A stretch of 64,000 nt of DNA, from positions 43,794 through 107,793 of the forward strand of contig JBHJIR010000032.1 of NCBI GenBank assembly GCA_050043265.1. The letters run 5' to 3'. Of the stretch, positions 51,925 through 62,170 are shown piece by piece (position 1 is the first letter of the stretch; the number at the start of each line of letters is the position of its first letter). The notes under the pieces are model-generated. The model was not told where the DNA came from, did no database searches, and worked only from the letters and a program-made list of their open reading frames with translations. A program made the position numbers and the translations under genes. Source of the stretch: Pelagibius sp050043265 (GTDB taxonomy: Bacteria > Pseudomonadota > Alphaproteobacteria > Kiloniellales > Kiloniellaceae).

Positions 51925-52893
51925 ATGAGCGCCGGCGACGATAAGGCGAGCCTCGCCGAGCCGGGCCTTGGCGCGCGGATGGCCGACGGTATCCGGCGCT
52001 TCTTCGACAGCGACCTGTGGTACTCCTTCACCCGTTCGCCGGTGGTGGTGGTCTCCGCCGTGGTCACATTGATCTTCGTCGGCTCGGCGGTTTTCGCACC
52101 GCTGGTGGCGCCTTACGATCCCTTCGACCTCGCCGGCATCGATCTGATGGATTCCGAGATTCCGCCGGTGTGGACCGGCGGTGGCGATCCGCGCTTCCTG
52201 CTGGGCACCGACGCCCAGGGCCGCGACATGCTCTCGGCGGTGATCTACGGTGCCCGGATCTCGTTGGGAGTCGGCTTCGCCTCGGTGCTCTTCGCCATGG
52301 TGCTGGGTGTCGGCCTGGGCCTGCTCGCCGGCTACCTCGGCGGCACGGTCGATGCCGTCATCATGCGCATTGCCGATGTGCAGCTGACGTTCCCGGCGAT
52401 CCTCATCGCGCTGCTCATCGACGGGCTGTCACGCACCGTGCTGCCGCGCGACCTGCACAGCGATATCTGGTTCTACGTTCTCGTACTCGCCATCGGCCTG
52501 TCGTTCTGGGTGCAGTACGCCCGCACCGTGCGCGGCTCGGCGATGGTCGAGCGCAGCAAGGAATACGTTCAGGCGGCACGGGTCATCGGTATTCCACCGC
52601 TGCTGATCATGCTGCGCCACGTGCTGCCCAACGTCATGGGGCCGGTGCTGGTGATCGCCACCATCAATCTGGCCATCGCGGTGATCTCCGAGGCAACGCT
52701 GTCGTTTCTCGGCGTCGGCGTGCCGGCGACCTCGCCGTCGCTCGGCACCCTGATCCGCGTCGGCAACGACTTCCTGTTTTCCGGTTCCTGGTGGATCACC
52801 ATCTTCCCCGGTGCCGCCCTGGCTCTTCTGGTGCTGGCCGTCAACCTGCTGGGCGACTGGCTGCGCGACGCCCTGAACCCGAAGCTGCGGTAA
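51925..52893 (+). CDS. peptide ABC transporter permease (DppC type)
   Basis: Second channel subunit, 322 residues. After a basic cytosolic N-terminus (about 1-38) comes the first helix (VVVVSAVVTLIFVGSAVFAP), the GTDAQGRDMLSAVIYGARIS segment that marks DppC/OppC proteins, and the EAA-like loop SKEYVQAARVIGIPPLLIML. SEATLSFLGVGVPATSPSLG is another conserved block. GGGG precedes the ATG at 51925. It lies between the dppB- and dppD-like genes with 9- and 5-bp gaps, in one operon. Confidence 0.93.
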   Translation: MSAGDDKASLAEPGLGARMADGIRRFFDSDLWYSFTRSPVVVVSAVVTLIFVGSAVFAPLVAPYDPFDLAGIDLMDSEIPPVWTGGGDPRFLLGTDAQGRDMLSAVIYGARISLGVGFASVLFAMVLGVGLGLLAGYLGGTVDAVIMRIADVQLTFPAILIALLIDGLSRTVLPRDLHSDIWFYVLVLAIGLSFWVQYARTVRGSAMVERSKEYVQAARVIGIPPLLIMLRHVLPNVMGPVLVIATINLAIAVISEATLSFLGVGVPATSPSLGTLIRVGNDFLFSGSWWITIFPGAALALLVLAVNLLGDWLRDALNPKLR

Positions 52894-52898
52894 GCGCC

Positions 52899-53906
52899 AT
52901 GCCCTTTGACCACTCGAACAAGGCACTGCTGCGGGTCGACAACCTGCGCATCGAAATCCCGGGCCGGCGCGGCACCCTGGTCGCCGTCGACGACGTCTCC
53001 TTCCACATCGGCGAGGGCGAGGTACTGGGTGTGGTCGGCGAGTCGGGCGCCGGCAAGTCGCTGACCGGCGCCGCCGTTATCGGCCTGCTGGAGCCGCCCT
53101 GTCGCATCGCCGGCGGGCAGATCGTCTTCGACGGCCGGCGCATCGACAACCTGCCCTACGAGAAATTGCGGCGCATCCGCGGGCGTCACATCGGCATGGT
53201 GTTCCAGGACCCGCTGACCTCGCTGAATCCGCTCTACACCGTCGGCCGCCAGCTCACCGAGACCATCCTCACCCACACCGACATGAGCGAGAAGGGCGCC
53301 CGCAAGCGCGCCATCGAACTGCTGCAGGAGGTCGGCATTCCGGCCGCCGAACGCCGCGTCGACCAGTATCCGCACGAATTCTCCGGCGGCATGCGCCAGC
53401 GGGTGGTCATCGCCCTGGCGCTCTGCGCCAACCCGCGCCTGATCATCGCCGACGAGCCGACCACCGCGCTGGACGTGTCGATACAGGCGCAGATCATCAC
53501 CCTGCTGAAACGCCTCTGCCGCGAGCACGGCGCCGCGGTCATGCTGGTCACCCACGACATGGGCGTCATCGCCGAGACCGCCGACCGCGTCGCCGTGATG
53601 TACGCCGGGCGCATCGTCGAAGTCGGCCCGGTCGCCGATGTGGTTTTGCGCGCCAGGCACCCCTACACCGTGGGCCTGATGGGGTCGATCCCGCTGGTCG
53701 GCCACGATGTCGAACGGCTGACCCAGATCGACGGCGCCATGCCGCGGCTCGACGCCATCCCAACCGGCTGCGCCTTCAATCCGCGCTGCCCCCAGGCCTT
53801 CGCGCGGTGCCGGCGCGAGCGCCCGGAACTGGAGCCTGTGGGGGCAAGCGAAGCGGCCTGCTGGCTGCACGGCGGCGCTGCGGAGCGGAGCGGCACCGCT
53901 GGCTGA
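52899..53906 (+). CDS. peptide ABC transporter ATPase (DppD type)
   Basis: One of the two nucleotide-binding subunits, 335 residues. Walker A VGESGAGKS, Q-loop VFQDPLTSLNP, signature FSGGMRQRVVIALAL, Walker B LIIADEPTTALDVS and switch histidine LVTHDMGV are intact. The C-terminal oligopeptide/dipeptide domain includes the CAFNPRCPQAFARCRRERPE cysteine cluster, which in relatives binds an iron-sulfur cluster or zinc. The start ATG at 52899 (MPFDHSNKALLRVD) is chosen although the frame is open further upstream, because the extra sequence antisenses into the permease gene. Confidence 0.93.
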   Translation: MPFDHSNKALLRVDNLRIEIPGRRGTLVAVDDVSFHIGEGEVLGVVGESGAGKSLTGAAVIGLLEPPCRIAGGQIVFDGRRIDNLPYEKLRRIRGRHIGMVFQDPLTSLNPLYTVGRQLTETILTHTDMSEKGARKRAIELLQEVGIPAAERRVDQYPHEFSGGMRQRVVIALALCANPRLIIADEPTTALDVSIQAQIITLLKRLCREHGAAVMLVTHDMGVIAETADRVAVMYAGRIVEVGPVADVVLRARHPYTVGLMGSIPLVGHDVERLTQIDGAMPRLDAIPTGCAFNPRCPQAFARCRRERPELEPVGASEAACWLHGGAAERSGTAG

Positions 53907-54939
53907 GGCCGCGCCGGCAAGCCAAGACGATCTGCTGGTCGAGGTCGAGGATCTCTCCAAGCTGTTCGACGTCTCGTCGCCCTTGCTGAACCGCCTGTTG
54001 CAGGGCGAGCGCCGTCTGCTGCTGACGGCGGGCGATCAGGTGTCGTTCCGCATTCCGCGCGGCAAGACCTTCAGCCTGGTCGGCGAGTCCGGCTGCGGCA
54101 AGTCGACCGTGGCCCGGCTGGTCGTCGGGCTGCATCGACCGAGCGGTGGGCGCATCGTCTTCGAGGGCGTCGATATGGCGAGCCTCAGGACCCGGGCGGA
54201 GACCGGGCCGCTGCGCAAACGCCTGCAGATGATTTTCCAGGATCCCTATGCCAGCCTCACCCCGCGCTGGCGGGTCGCCAGCATCGTCGCCGAGCCGATC
54301 CGCGCCCACAAACTGCTGAGCGGCCGGCGGGAGATCGCCGCGCGCGTCGGCGAGTTGCTGGAGCAGGTCGGCCTGTCGCCTGCCGATGGCGAGAAATTCC
54401 CGCACGAATTTTCCGGCGGCCAGCGCCAGCGCATCTCCATCGCCCGGGCCCTGGCGAGCAACCCGGAGTTTCTGGTCTGCGACGAGCCGACCTCGGCGCT
54501 CGACGTGTCCGTGCAGGCGCAGATCCTGAACCTGATGAAAGGCCTGCAGCGCGAACTGGGTCTGACCTACCTGTTCATCAGCCATGACCTGGCCGTGGTC
54601 TATCACATCGCCGATTACGTCGGCGTCATGTACCTCGGCCGCCTGGTCGAGTGGGGCGAGGCCAAGGCGCTGTTCCACCAGCCGCAGCACCCCTATACCC
54701 GCATGCTGCTGGATGCCATTCCCGATCTGGAGATGACCGGACGGGCGCGGACCCCGGTGGCCGGCGAGGTGCCGAGCCCCATCGCCCCGCCCGCCGGCTG
54801 CCATTTCCACCCGCGCTGCCCCTTCGCCCAGGAGCGCTGCCGCCGGGAAGCGCCGAAGGCCTTGGCGATGGCGGCAGGTGAGGTATCCTGTCACGCAGTG
54901 GAGGAAGGCCGGCTGCCGCCACGCGGCGTCGCTTCCTGA
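53899..54939 (+). CDS. peptide ABC transporter ATPase (DppF type), apparent CTG start
   Basis: Second nucleotide-binding subunit, about 346 residues. Walker A VGESGCGKST, Q-loop MIFQDPYASLTP, signature FSGGQRQRISIARAL, Walker B FLVCDEPTSALDVS and switch histidine FISHDLAV are intact. The C-terminal CHFHPRCPFAQERCRREAPK cluster is also present. No ATG, GTG or TTG in frame lies at the right place. The only later one, TTG 53983, would delete the first beta strand (LLVEVEDLSKLFDVS). A CTG at 53899 is preceded by GGAG (53887-53890) with 8-nt spacing and overlaps the dppD-like stop, so it is the most likely start. Operon as for its neighbours. Confidence 0.85.
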   Translation: MAEAAPASQDDLLVEVEDLSKLFDVSSPLLNRLLQGERRLLLTAGDQVSFRIPRGKTFSLVGESGCGKSTVARLVVGLHRPSGGRIVFEGVDMASLRTRAETGPLRKRLQMIFQDPYASLTPRWRVASIVAEPIRAHKLLSGRREIAARVGELLEQVGLSPADGEKFPHEFSGGQRQRISIARALASNPEFLVCDEPTSALDVSVQAQILNLMKGLQRELGLTYLFISHDLAVVYHIADYVGVMYLGRLVEWGEAKALFHQPQHPYTRMLLDAIPDLEMTGRARTPVAGEVPSPIAPPAGCHFHPRCPFAQERCRREAPKALAMAAGEVSCHAVEEGRLPPRGVAS

Positions 54940-54965
54940 GTACATCTGTCGAGAGGTTTTCTGTC

Positions 54966-56144
<1,179 letters not shown>

Positions 56145-56292
56145 CACTTTTCTGGGTCTTTTCCCGGTGACTGCGGCCGGGAGGTTGCCGCTCGCTGCAA
56201 AAGAGATATTCTTTCAGTCTGGTGCAACCGGTCGTCGTCGCGGATCGGCTGGCCCTCGACGTATTCCCTTTGTGGAAAGCGCAGCCTTTCGA

Positions 56293-56850
56293 ATGAGCGA
56301 AAAAGCCGAAAACCGGAACTATGTTGCCGAGGTGGTACCGCTCTCCGAGCTGTCCCATCCGGATCATGTCTGGCTTTACGACTACTGGTTGGCGCACAGG
56401 CCGGGGGACGGGCTGCCGGCTCGCCGCGACTTCGCTCCGGCCGACTTTCCGCGAAAGGCGCTGCCGCGCCTCGCGGTGATTGCCGTGGAGGCGGCCGGCG
56501 ACGATTTCACCTACCGCTACCGCCTGGCCGGCACCGAGATCGTCTCGCGGGCCGGGCGCGATCCGACCGGCAAGACCTTCGAGGACCTCTACCAGGGTGA
56601 GTACCTGTCAACGGCTCGGGCGCTCTACGATGAACTGCGCCTCTCCGCCAAGCCGCACTTCTCCCAGCGGGTTTACCCCATCGGCGATGGCGAGAGCTTC
56701 CTGCGCTACGACCGCCTGATCCTGCCGCTGGCCGCCGACCATCGGACCGTCGACCAGTTCCTGCTGCTCATCGTTGTGGTGGAGCAGGGCGGCGTATTGC
56801 ACCGCGAAGGCAGCTTCGAGCGCGCGGGCAAGCCCAAGCCGAAAGGCTGA
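56293..56850 (+). CDS. PAS-domain (PAS_5 type) protein
   Basis: A 185-residue single-domain sensor-type protein. Most of it forms the PAS_5 fold of alphaproteobacterial proteins: LYDYWLAHRPGDGLPARRDF, then FTYRYRLAGTEIVSRAGRDP and GKTFEDLYQGEYLSTARALY, ending in a beta strand (VDQFLLLIVVVEQGG). No output domain is present, so signalling would need a partner. The start ATG at 56293 (MSEKAENRNYVAEV) is chosen since the longer frame to 56167 is not family-like. It is on its own between the M20 gene and the rhomboid gene. Confidence 0.85.
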   Translation: MSEKAENRNYVAEVVPLSELSHPDHVWLYDYWLAHRPGDGLPARRDFAPADFPRKALPRLAVIAVEAAGDDFTYRYRLAGTEIVSRAGRDPTGKTFEDLYQGEYLSTARALYDELRLSAKPHFSQRVYPIGDGESFLRYDRLILPLAADHRTVDQFLLLIVVVEQGGVLHREGSFERAGKPKPKG

Positions 56851-56931
56851 TCCGGCCTTTCTGCTTGCCTTGGCTGGGCCGAGACCTCACATCGGGGATA
56901 CTGTTTTCCCCACGGTTCCTTACCCAGCCTC

Positions 56932-57624
56932 ATGTCGCCCCAACCCGACCCGATCGACCAGCCGCCGCCTGGCCCACCTTTCCAGCGCCGCGAGCCGATG
57001 TTCAACCTGCCGCCGGGCACCCTGTGGCTGACTGTGGCGATGATCGGCGTTTTCCTGTTGGAGCAGGTGCTGGAAGGGCCGGCCTGGACCTGGCTGTTCA
57101 ACACTTTCGCCTTCGTCTCCACCACTTTCTGGCCGCCGGGCGCCGGGGCGCCGACCCTGGCCGGCGCCATGACGCTGGTGACCTATGCCTTCCTGCATGC
57201 CGACTTCATGCATATCGCGCTGAACCTCGGCTTCCTGCTGGCCTTTGGCAGTTTCGTGGAACGCAACCTGGGCCTCTGGCGCTATCTGCTTCTCTTCGCG
57301 CTGACCGCCGCCGTCGGGGCGCTGACCGAGTTCTGGTTCCGCGGCCCCGAGCCGCTGGCGCTGATCGGCGCTTCCGGCGCGGTCTATGGCATGACCGGGG
57401 CGGCGATGCGCTTCATGTTCGCCGGCGGCGGGGCGGAGCAGCGGCGCCGCGCCCTGCTGTTCGTCGGGGTCTTCCTGGGCCTGAACCTGCTGTTCGGCGC
57501 CACCGGCCTCGGCGATTTTCTGGCCGGGGCCACGGTCGGCTGGAAGGCGCATGCCGGCGGCTTCGTCGCCGGGGCGCTGCTGTCGTTTCTGCTGGGCGGT
57601 GCCCGCCCCATTCCGCTGTGTTAG
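56932..57624 (+). CDS. rhomboid-family intramembrane serine protease
   Basis: Intramembrane protease, 230 residues, with about six membrane helices. The catalytic serine is S148 in the GASGAVYG motif and the general-base histidine is H207 in WKAHAGGFVAGAL. The oxyanion-hole motif HADFMHIALN (about 89-98) is intact, so an active protease is expected. The N-terminus (about 1-25) is a proline-rich cytosolic leader. Natural substrates are unknown. The ATG at 56932 has no strong ribosome-binding site. Confidence 0.92.
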   Translation: MSPQPDPIDQPPPGPPFQRREPMFNLPPGTLWLTVAMIGVFLLEQVLEGPAWTWLFNTFAFVSTTFWPPGAGAPTLAGAMTLVTYAFLHADFMHIALNLGFLLAFGSFVERNLGLWRYLLLFALTAAVGALTEFWFRGPEPLALIGASGAVYGMTGAAMRFMFAGGGAEQRRRALLFVGVFLGLNLLFGATGLGDFLAGATVGWKAHAGGFVAGALLSFLLGGARPIPLC

Positions 57625-57755
57625 GCGCGGCCCAAATTCCCCCGCTTTGCGGTTTGACGGAGAGTGGCCGGTCTTAGTACCTTCCCGGCGCAGGATTTCG
57701 TCCGCGTCCCAACGATGCGGGTTGTGGAAAAGAGCCGTTAGTTTAAGGGGGTACG

Positions 57756-58361
57756 ATGAGGGCGCATCTGAAGGGCGCGTCGGCGCTGGCCGTTGCGGTT
57801 GTGATGCTGGCAACCGCCGGCTGTGGTGGCGGCCCGCGTGGCTTCTACGAATCCGGCCCCCCGCGCATTCCCGCCGGCGGCAGCTTCTCCATCCAGCCGG
57901 GTCAGGACGTGGTGATCTACGGCGTGCGCTCCAAGCGCTGCGGCATGGAGCCGCCGACCTTCGAGACGGCGGCCGGTGAAATGTTCAGCGGCACGGGCTC
58001 GCAAGGGCCCGCCGTGGGCGAGGTCTACGATGCCGGCATCGGCCAGCAGGTCGCTGTGCTGTGCGGTGGCACGGTGCCGGTGCGCGCCATCGGCTATCGC
58101 GCGCCGGACGGTTTCGAGGGCGAGGTGCCGATGACCTTCTACGGTACCGATCAGGCGACGGTCACCGTCGCACTGCCGGCGCCGGAGCCGGACCCAGAAG
58201 CGGTACCGGAGCCGGCCCTCGATCCGGCGGAGCCCTCCGAGCCGGCGCCGGTTGCCGACCCTGACGTCACGCCGCCGCCCGGTACGGAGCCCGCGCCGGA
58301 GCCCAATCCCGAGGCGGGACCGCCGGACGATACCCTCCCGGAGTCCCCGCTGAATAATTAG
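57756..58361 (+). CDS. lipoprotein with acidic Pro/Glu-rich tail, unknown function
   Basis: A 201-residue predicted lipoprotein: the signal peptide (about 1-22) ends in a lipobox (ATAGC, cysteine 23). The folded part (about 35-145) is glycine-rich and beta-like (GGSFSIQPGQDVVIYGVRSK), with cysteines at about 62 and 108 that might pair. The last 60 residues are a repetitive Pro/Glu/Asp/Ala tail. AAGGGGG precedes the ATG at 57756. I do not recognise the family. The gene converges with the second peptide importer; only 9 bp separate the stops. Confidence 0.8.
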   Translation: MRAHLKGASALAVAVVMLATAGCGGGPRGFYESGPPRIPAGGSFSIQPGQDVVIYGVRSKRCGMEPPTFETAAGEMFSGTGSQGPAVGEVYDAGIGQQVAVLCGGTVPVRAIGYRAPDGFEGEVPMTFYGTDQATVTVALPAPEPDPEAVPEPALDPAEPSEPAPVADPDVTPPPGTEPAPEPNPEAGPPDDTLPESPLNN

Positions 58362-58370
58362 GGCCGGCTT

Positions 58371-59333
58371 CTAGTCCTCGCCCTGCAGGGCGCGCGGATC
58401 GAGCGCGTCCTGCAGGCCGTCGCCGAGAAAGTTGAAGGCGATCACCGTCACGAAGATCAGCAGGCCGGGATAAACCGCCAGGGCCGGCGCGTCCCAGATC
58501 AGCTCCTGTGCCGAGGTCAGCATGTTGCCCCAGGAGGGCAGCGGCGGCTGGATGCCGAGGCCGAGGAAGCTCAACACCGACTCCAGCAGGATGATGCCAC
58601 CGACCGACAGCGTGGTGGCGACGATGATCGGCGAGACCACGTTGGGCAGGATATGCACCAGCATGATGCGTGGAGCCGAGGCGCCAAGGGCCTCGGCGGC
58701 GCGCACGAACTCGCGGGTCTTCATGGACAGGGTGGCGCCCCGGACCAGCCGTGCCACGGTGGTCCAGCCGACCAGGGCGATGAGGAAGACGATGCGGTAG
58801 AGGCTGATGCTCTCCGAGCCGACCAGCGCCTGCGGCAGGCCGATCTTGCCGAGGTCGATGGCCGCCAGGATGATCAGCAGCGGCAGGATCGGCAGCGCGA
58901 TGACGCCGTCGGTAAACCGCATCAGCAGGCCGTCGAGCCGCCCGCCGTAGTAGCCGGCGGTGAGCCCCAGCAGGGTGCCGACGATTGCCGCGCACAGGGC
59001 CGCCGCCAACCCCACCACCAGCGACACCCGGCCGCCGTAGAGAAGCCGCACCAGAAGGTCGCGGCCCAGTTCGTCGGTGCCGAGGGGATGCCCGGCGGAG
59101 GGCGGCTGCTTGGCGGCGAACAGGTCGACCAGGTTACCGTCGACGCCGAGGGCGAACTCCACCAGGGGCGCGGCGGCCGAGGCGAGACCGAGCAGCACCA
59201 GGAACACCAGGCTGCAGAAGGCGAGACGATGGCGGTAGAAGCGGCGCCAGAAGATCTGCCGCACCGTCAGGGCCGTGCCCCGTGCCTGGGCGGCTTCGGC
59301 GGCCAGCAGGCCTTTTCCGGCGGGGATCGTCAT
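58371..59333 (-). CDS. peptide ABC transporter permease (DppC type), second system
   Basis: Inner-membrane permease of 320 residues. After a cytosolic leader (about 1-36) comes the first helix (LAFCSLVFLVLLGLASAAAP), PLGTDELGRDLLVRLLYGGR, the DppC hallmark, and the EAA-like loop TREFVRAAEALGASAPRIML. SVLSFLGLGIQPPLPSWGNM is conserved. It starts 13 bp after the dppB-like gene stop and ends at the convergent lipoprotein gene. No ATPase gene follows in this operon. Confidence 0.93.
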   Translation of the reverse strand: MTIPAGKGLLAAEAAQARGTALTVRQIFWRRFYRHRLAFCSLVFLVLLGLASAAAPLVEFALGVDGNLVDLFAAKQPPSAGHPLGTDELGRDLLVRLLYGGRVSLVVGLAAALCAAIVGTLLGLTAGYYGGRLDGLLMRFTDGVIALPILPLLIILAAIDLGKIGLPQALVGSESISLYRIVFLIALVGWTTVARLVRGATLSMKTREFVRAAEALGASAPRIMLVHILPNVVSPIIVATTLSVGGIILLESVLSFLGLGIQPPLPSWGNMLTSAQELIWDAPALAVYPGLLIFVTVIAFNFLGDGLQDALDPRALQGED

Positions 59334-59346
59334 TGCTGGCTGATAC

Positions 59347-60294
59347 TCATTGGTAGCTGATCCTGGGATCGAGCCAGCTATAGGCGAGGTCGGCCAGCAG
59401 GTTGGCCAGCAGCGTCGTCAGCGTCGCCAGCAGCAGGCCGACCAGCGCCACGTTGTAGTCGTTGCCGATCACCGCATCGTAGATCGTCTTGCCCATGCCC
59501 AGGTAGGCGAAGATCTGCTCGGTGATGAGGGCGCCGGAAAACAGGTTGCCCATCTGCAGCGCCAGGATGGTGACCACCGGAATCATCGCATTGCGCAGCA
59601 CGTGGCCGATCACCACCTGACGGCCGGAGAGGCCCTTGGCGAGCGCCGTGCGCACGTAGTCCTGGCGCAGCGTCTCGATGGCGGCGGCGCGCATGAAGCG
59701 GATGACGCCGCCCACCGTGGCGATGGTCAAGGCCAGCACCGGCAGGACGAGATGGCGCAGGTCGTCCCAGCCGTCGCGGCCGTCGCCCATGCCCCCGGCC
59801 GGCAGCCAGCCGAGCGTTACCGCGAAGAGGATGATCAGCAGGATGGCGAGCCAGAAGGGTGGCATGGAGATGCCGGCGAAGGCGACGAGGTTGATGGCAT
59901 GGTCGACCGGACTCTGCGGCCGGGTGGCGGCATAGATGCCGGCGGGCAGCGCGATCGCCAGGGCGAGGATGAAGCTGAGGCCCATCAGGATCACCGTGTT
60001 GCCCAGGCGTGGCAGCAGAATGTCGAGGGTCGGCTGGTTGTAGAGCCGCGAGTAACCGAAATCACCGGTCAGTGCGTTGCCGAGCCAAGCCAGATAGCGC
60101 TGCAAAATCGGCTGATCGAGCCCGTAGAGCACACGCAGGCGCGCGGCCTCCGCCGGGGTCATCTCCGGGTCGGAGAAGATCATGATGTCGATAGGATCAC
60201 CCGGCATCAGGCCGATGAGCAGGTAGATCAGCAGCGACATGACGGCTAGTACCAGGAAGGATTCCGTCAGCCGCCGGGTGAGGTAGGAAAGCAT
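59347..60294 (-). CDS. peptide ABC transporter permease (DppB type), second system
   Basis: Inner-membrane permease of 315 residues. The N-terminus MLSYLTRRLTESFLVLAVMS and GDFGYSRLYNQPTLDILLPR are family blocks. The EAA-like loop RQDYVRTALAKGLSGRQVVI and the C-terminal signature GALITEQIFAYLGMGKTIYD follow. It starts 6 bp after the binding-protein gene stop, so they are translated as a tight pair, unlike the hairpin-separated arrangement in the other importers of this window. With the next gene it forms the channel. Confidence 0.93.
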   Translation of the reverse strand: MLSYLTRRLTESFLVLAVMSLLIYLLIGLMPGDPIDIMIFSDPEMTPAEAARLRVLYGLDQPILQRYLAWLGNALTGDFGYSRLYNQPTLDILLPRLGNTVILMGLSFILALAIALPAGIYAATRPQSPVDHAINLVAFAGISMPPFWLAILLIILFAVTLGWLPAGGMGDGRDGWDDLRHLVLPVLALTIATVGGVIRFMRAAAIETLRQDYVRTALAKGLSGRQVVIGHVLRNAMIPVVTILALQMGNLFSGALITEQIFAYLGMGKTIYDAVIGNDYNVALVGLLLATLTTLLANLLADLAYSWLDPRISYQ

Positions 60295-60300
60295 CCGCTG

Positions 60301-62001
60301 TCAGCGTCCCTCGACGGTCCAGTCTTCGATCCACAACGTGGAGGAGGCCTGCTGGCCGGTTGGGCGCACGCCTTTCAGCCTCTTCGGCAGGATGTAGGGA
60401 TTGGCGCGCCAATAAAGCGGAATCGCCGGCACCTCCTCGGCATAGATTTCCTGCAGACGGTGCCACATCTGCTCCCGGTTGGCGCGGTTGAGCTCCAGGT
60501 TGATGGCCTCGATGAGTTCGTCCATTTCGGCGTTCTTGAAGCCGGTGTAGTTCTGCCCCGACCAGCCGTTCTCTTCGGCTGGAATCTCCTCCGAATGCAT
60601 CGTCGAGCGCGGGGCGTTTTCCGGCGACGAGCCCCAGGCGAACATGACGAGCCCGGTGAAGCGGCGTTCATGCACGGTCTGGCCGAAGAACACGCGCGGC
60701 GGCTCGTTGCGCACACGCACGTCGATGCCGAGCTGCTTCCATTGACTCTGCAGCACCTGCTGCACCAGCTCGCGCACGCGGCTGCCGGCGGTGGTCATGA
60801 ACTCCAGCTGCAGTGGTTCTCCGGCGGCGTTGTAGCGGATGCCGCCACGCAACTGGCTCCAGCCGGCGGCGTTCAGCAGTTCGGCAGCCTTGGCCGGATC
60901 GTAAGGATACTTCTTCACGTCCTTGTAGTAGACCCAGTCGAGCGGCGAGATGCTGGTGTGGGCGATCGGCTGGTGGCCTTCGAAGAGGCGCTCATTGATC
61001 GCCTCGCGGTCGAGGGCATAGACCAGCGCCTGACGGACCCGCTTGTCGGCCAGGATCGGGTTGTCGAGCATCAGGTCGATATGCTCGTACAGCAGGCCCG
61101 GCTTGTAGATGACGTTGAAGCGATCGCCGTGGCGCTTTTCGAAGGCCAGCGCCTGGTCGAGGGTGAGGCCCAACTCACCGGAGATCATATCGATACTGCC
61201 GGACAGCAAGTTTGCCTCCAACGCCGTTGTCTTTTCGATGGTCAGCACGGTGACACGGTCGAAGGCCGGCGGCTTGCCCCACCAGGTGTCGTTACGCTCC
61301 AGCACGACGCGCGAGCCTGGAACGATCTCGGTGATCCGGTAGGGGCCGTAGTAGAGTCCTCTTTTGGTCGGGTCGGTGTCGAAGGCGGTGCGATTGCGAT
61401 AATCCTCCGGCGCAGCGTCGAAGACCGCCTCCTCAATGTGGGCGGGCAGAATGCGGAAGTCGTTGATTGCCGCATATTCGAAGGAGATACGGTCGGCGTG
61501 CATGACGAACGTCTTGTTGTCGATCACGTCGATCGCGTGGATGCGCCGGAAAAGCTCCAGGTTGCCGATGCCGGCGGTGGGGTGACGCCCGGCCTTCCAG
61601 GTGAAGAGCACGTCCTTGGTGCTGACCGGGGTGCCGTCGCCCCAGGTCGCGTCCGGGCGGATCGTGTAGGTGAGGGCGATGCCGCGGCCGTCGCCGGCGC
61701 CCTCGACGCCCTCGGGCAGGTCTTCCGGCACGGCGGTGCCGGCCTCGATCGAGGGCAGTTCGGTGCAGAGCATGCAGATCAGTTCCCATTGCTGATCGTA
61801 GACCGTCATCGGCCGGCGCGTCATGGAGGCGACGTAGGACTTGGCCACAGAGGGCTCGCGGCTGGGATGCAGGGTCGTGGGATACTGCGAGATGCCGATG
61901 CGTAGCTCTTCGGCGGCGGCAGCGGGGGAAGGGCCGGCAAGACTGCCAGCGGTTGCCAGCAGGCCCGCTGCCAGGATCAGCGTCAAGATGAAGTGCCGCA
62001 T
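60301..62001 (-). CDS. peptide-type binding protein (family 5), second system
   Basis: Solute-binding protein, 566 residues, DppA/OppA family. The signal peptide covers about residues 1-29 (ending PAAAA); the mature part opens EELRIGISQYPTTLHPSREP and contains WGDGTPVSTKDVLFTWKAGR and DKRVRQALVYALDREAINER, which are family hallmarks. Two cysteines (ICMLCTEL) near residue 75 could form a disulfide. The start ATG at 62001 (MRHFILTLILAAGL) is chosen since the longer frame to 62118 runs through non-family sequence. It is the first gene of an importer operon without ATPases. Confidence 0.92.
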   Translation of the reverse strand: MRHFILTLILAAGLLATAGSLAGPSPAAAAEELRIGISQYPTTLHPSREPSVAKSYVASMTRRPMTVYDQQWELICMLCTELPSIEAGTAVPEDLPEGVEGAGDGRGIALTYTIRPDATWGDGTPVSTKDVLFTWKAGRHPTAGIGNLELFRRIHAIDVIDNKTFVMHADRISFEYAAINDFRILPAHIEEAVFDAAPEDYRNRTAFDTDPTKRGLYYGPYRITEIVPGSRVVLERNDTWWGKPPAFDRVTVLTIEKTTALEANLLSGSIDMISGELGLTLDQALAFEKRHGDRFNVIYKPGLLYEHIDLMLDNPILADKRVRQALVYALDREAINERLFEGHQPIAHTSISPLDWVYYKDVKKYPYDPAKAAELLNAAGWSQLRGGIRYNAAGEPLQLEFMTTAGSRVRELVQQVLQSQWKQLGIDVRVRNEPPRVFFGQTVHERRFTGLVMFAWGSSPENAPRSTMHSEEIPAEENGWSGQNYTGFKNAEMDELIEAINLELNRANREQMWHRLQEIYAEEVPAIPLYWRANPYILPKRLKGVRPTGQQASSTLWIEDWTVEGR

Positions 62002-62100
62002 GGCCGCTCCCAAGGTTGCCGTCGCCGCTCGTTTGCCCATCCTAGCCGACCGGGACCGCCCCGCGAAGGGGGCGCGGGCACCGTGGCGCACGCCGGCCGG

Positions 62101-62128
62101 TTGGAAATCATCAGGCATGTCTTATATT
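62101..62128 (+). promoter_or_regulatory. sigma70 promoter of the M50 protease gene
   Basis: TTGGAA (62101-62106), a 16-bp spacer and TATATT (62123-62128) give a plausible promoter with 4 and 5 of 6 consensus bases. Transcription would start near 62135. This excludes a possible ATG at 62117 and supports the ATG at 62171. Confidence 0.5.
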
Positions 62129-62170
62129 CAGCCTATAGTGACGGCGCCTCTCAAATACAGCGGACCCGAC

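Noticed and set aside
52017..53906. A 629-codon frame that would fuse an N-terminal extension to the DppD-type ATPase
   Set aside because: The first 294 codons are the permease gene read out of frame. The ATPase has its own ATG at 52899 just after the permease stop.
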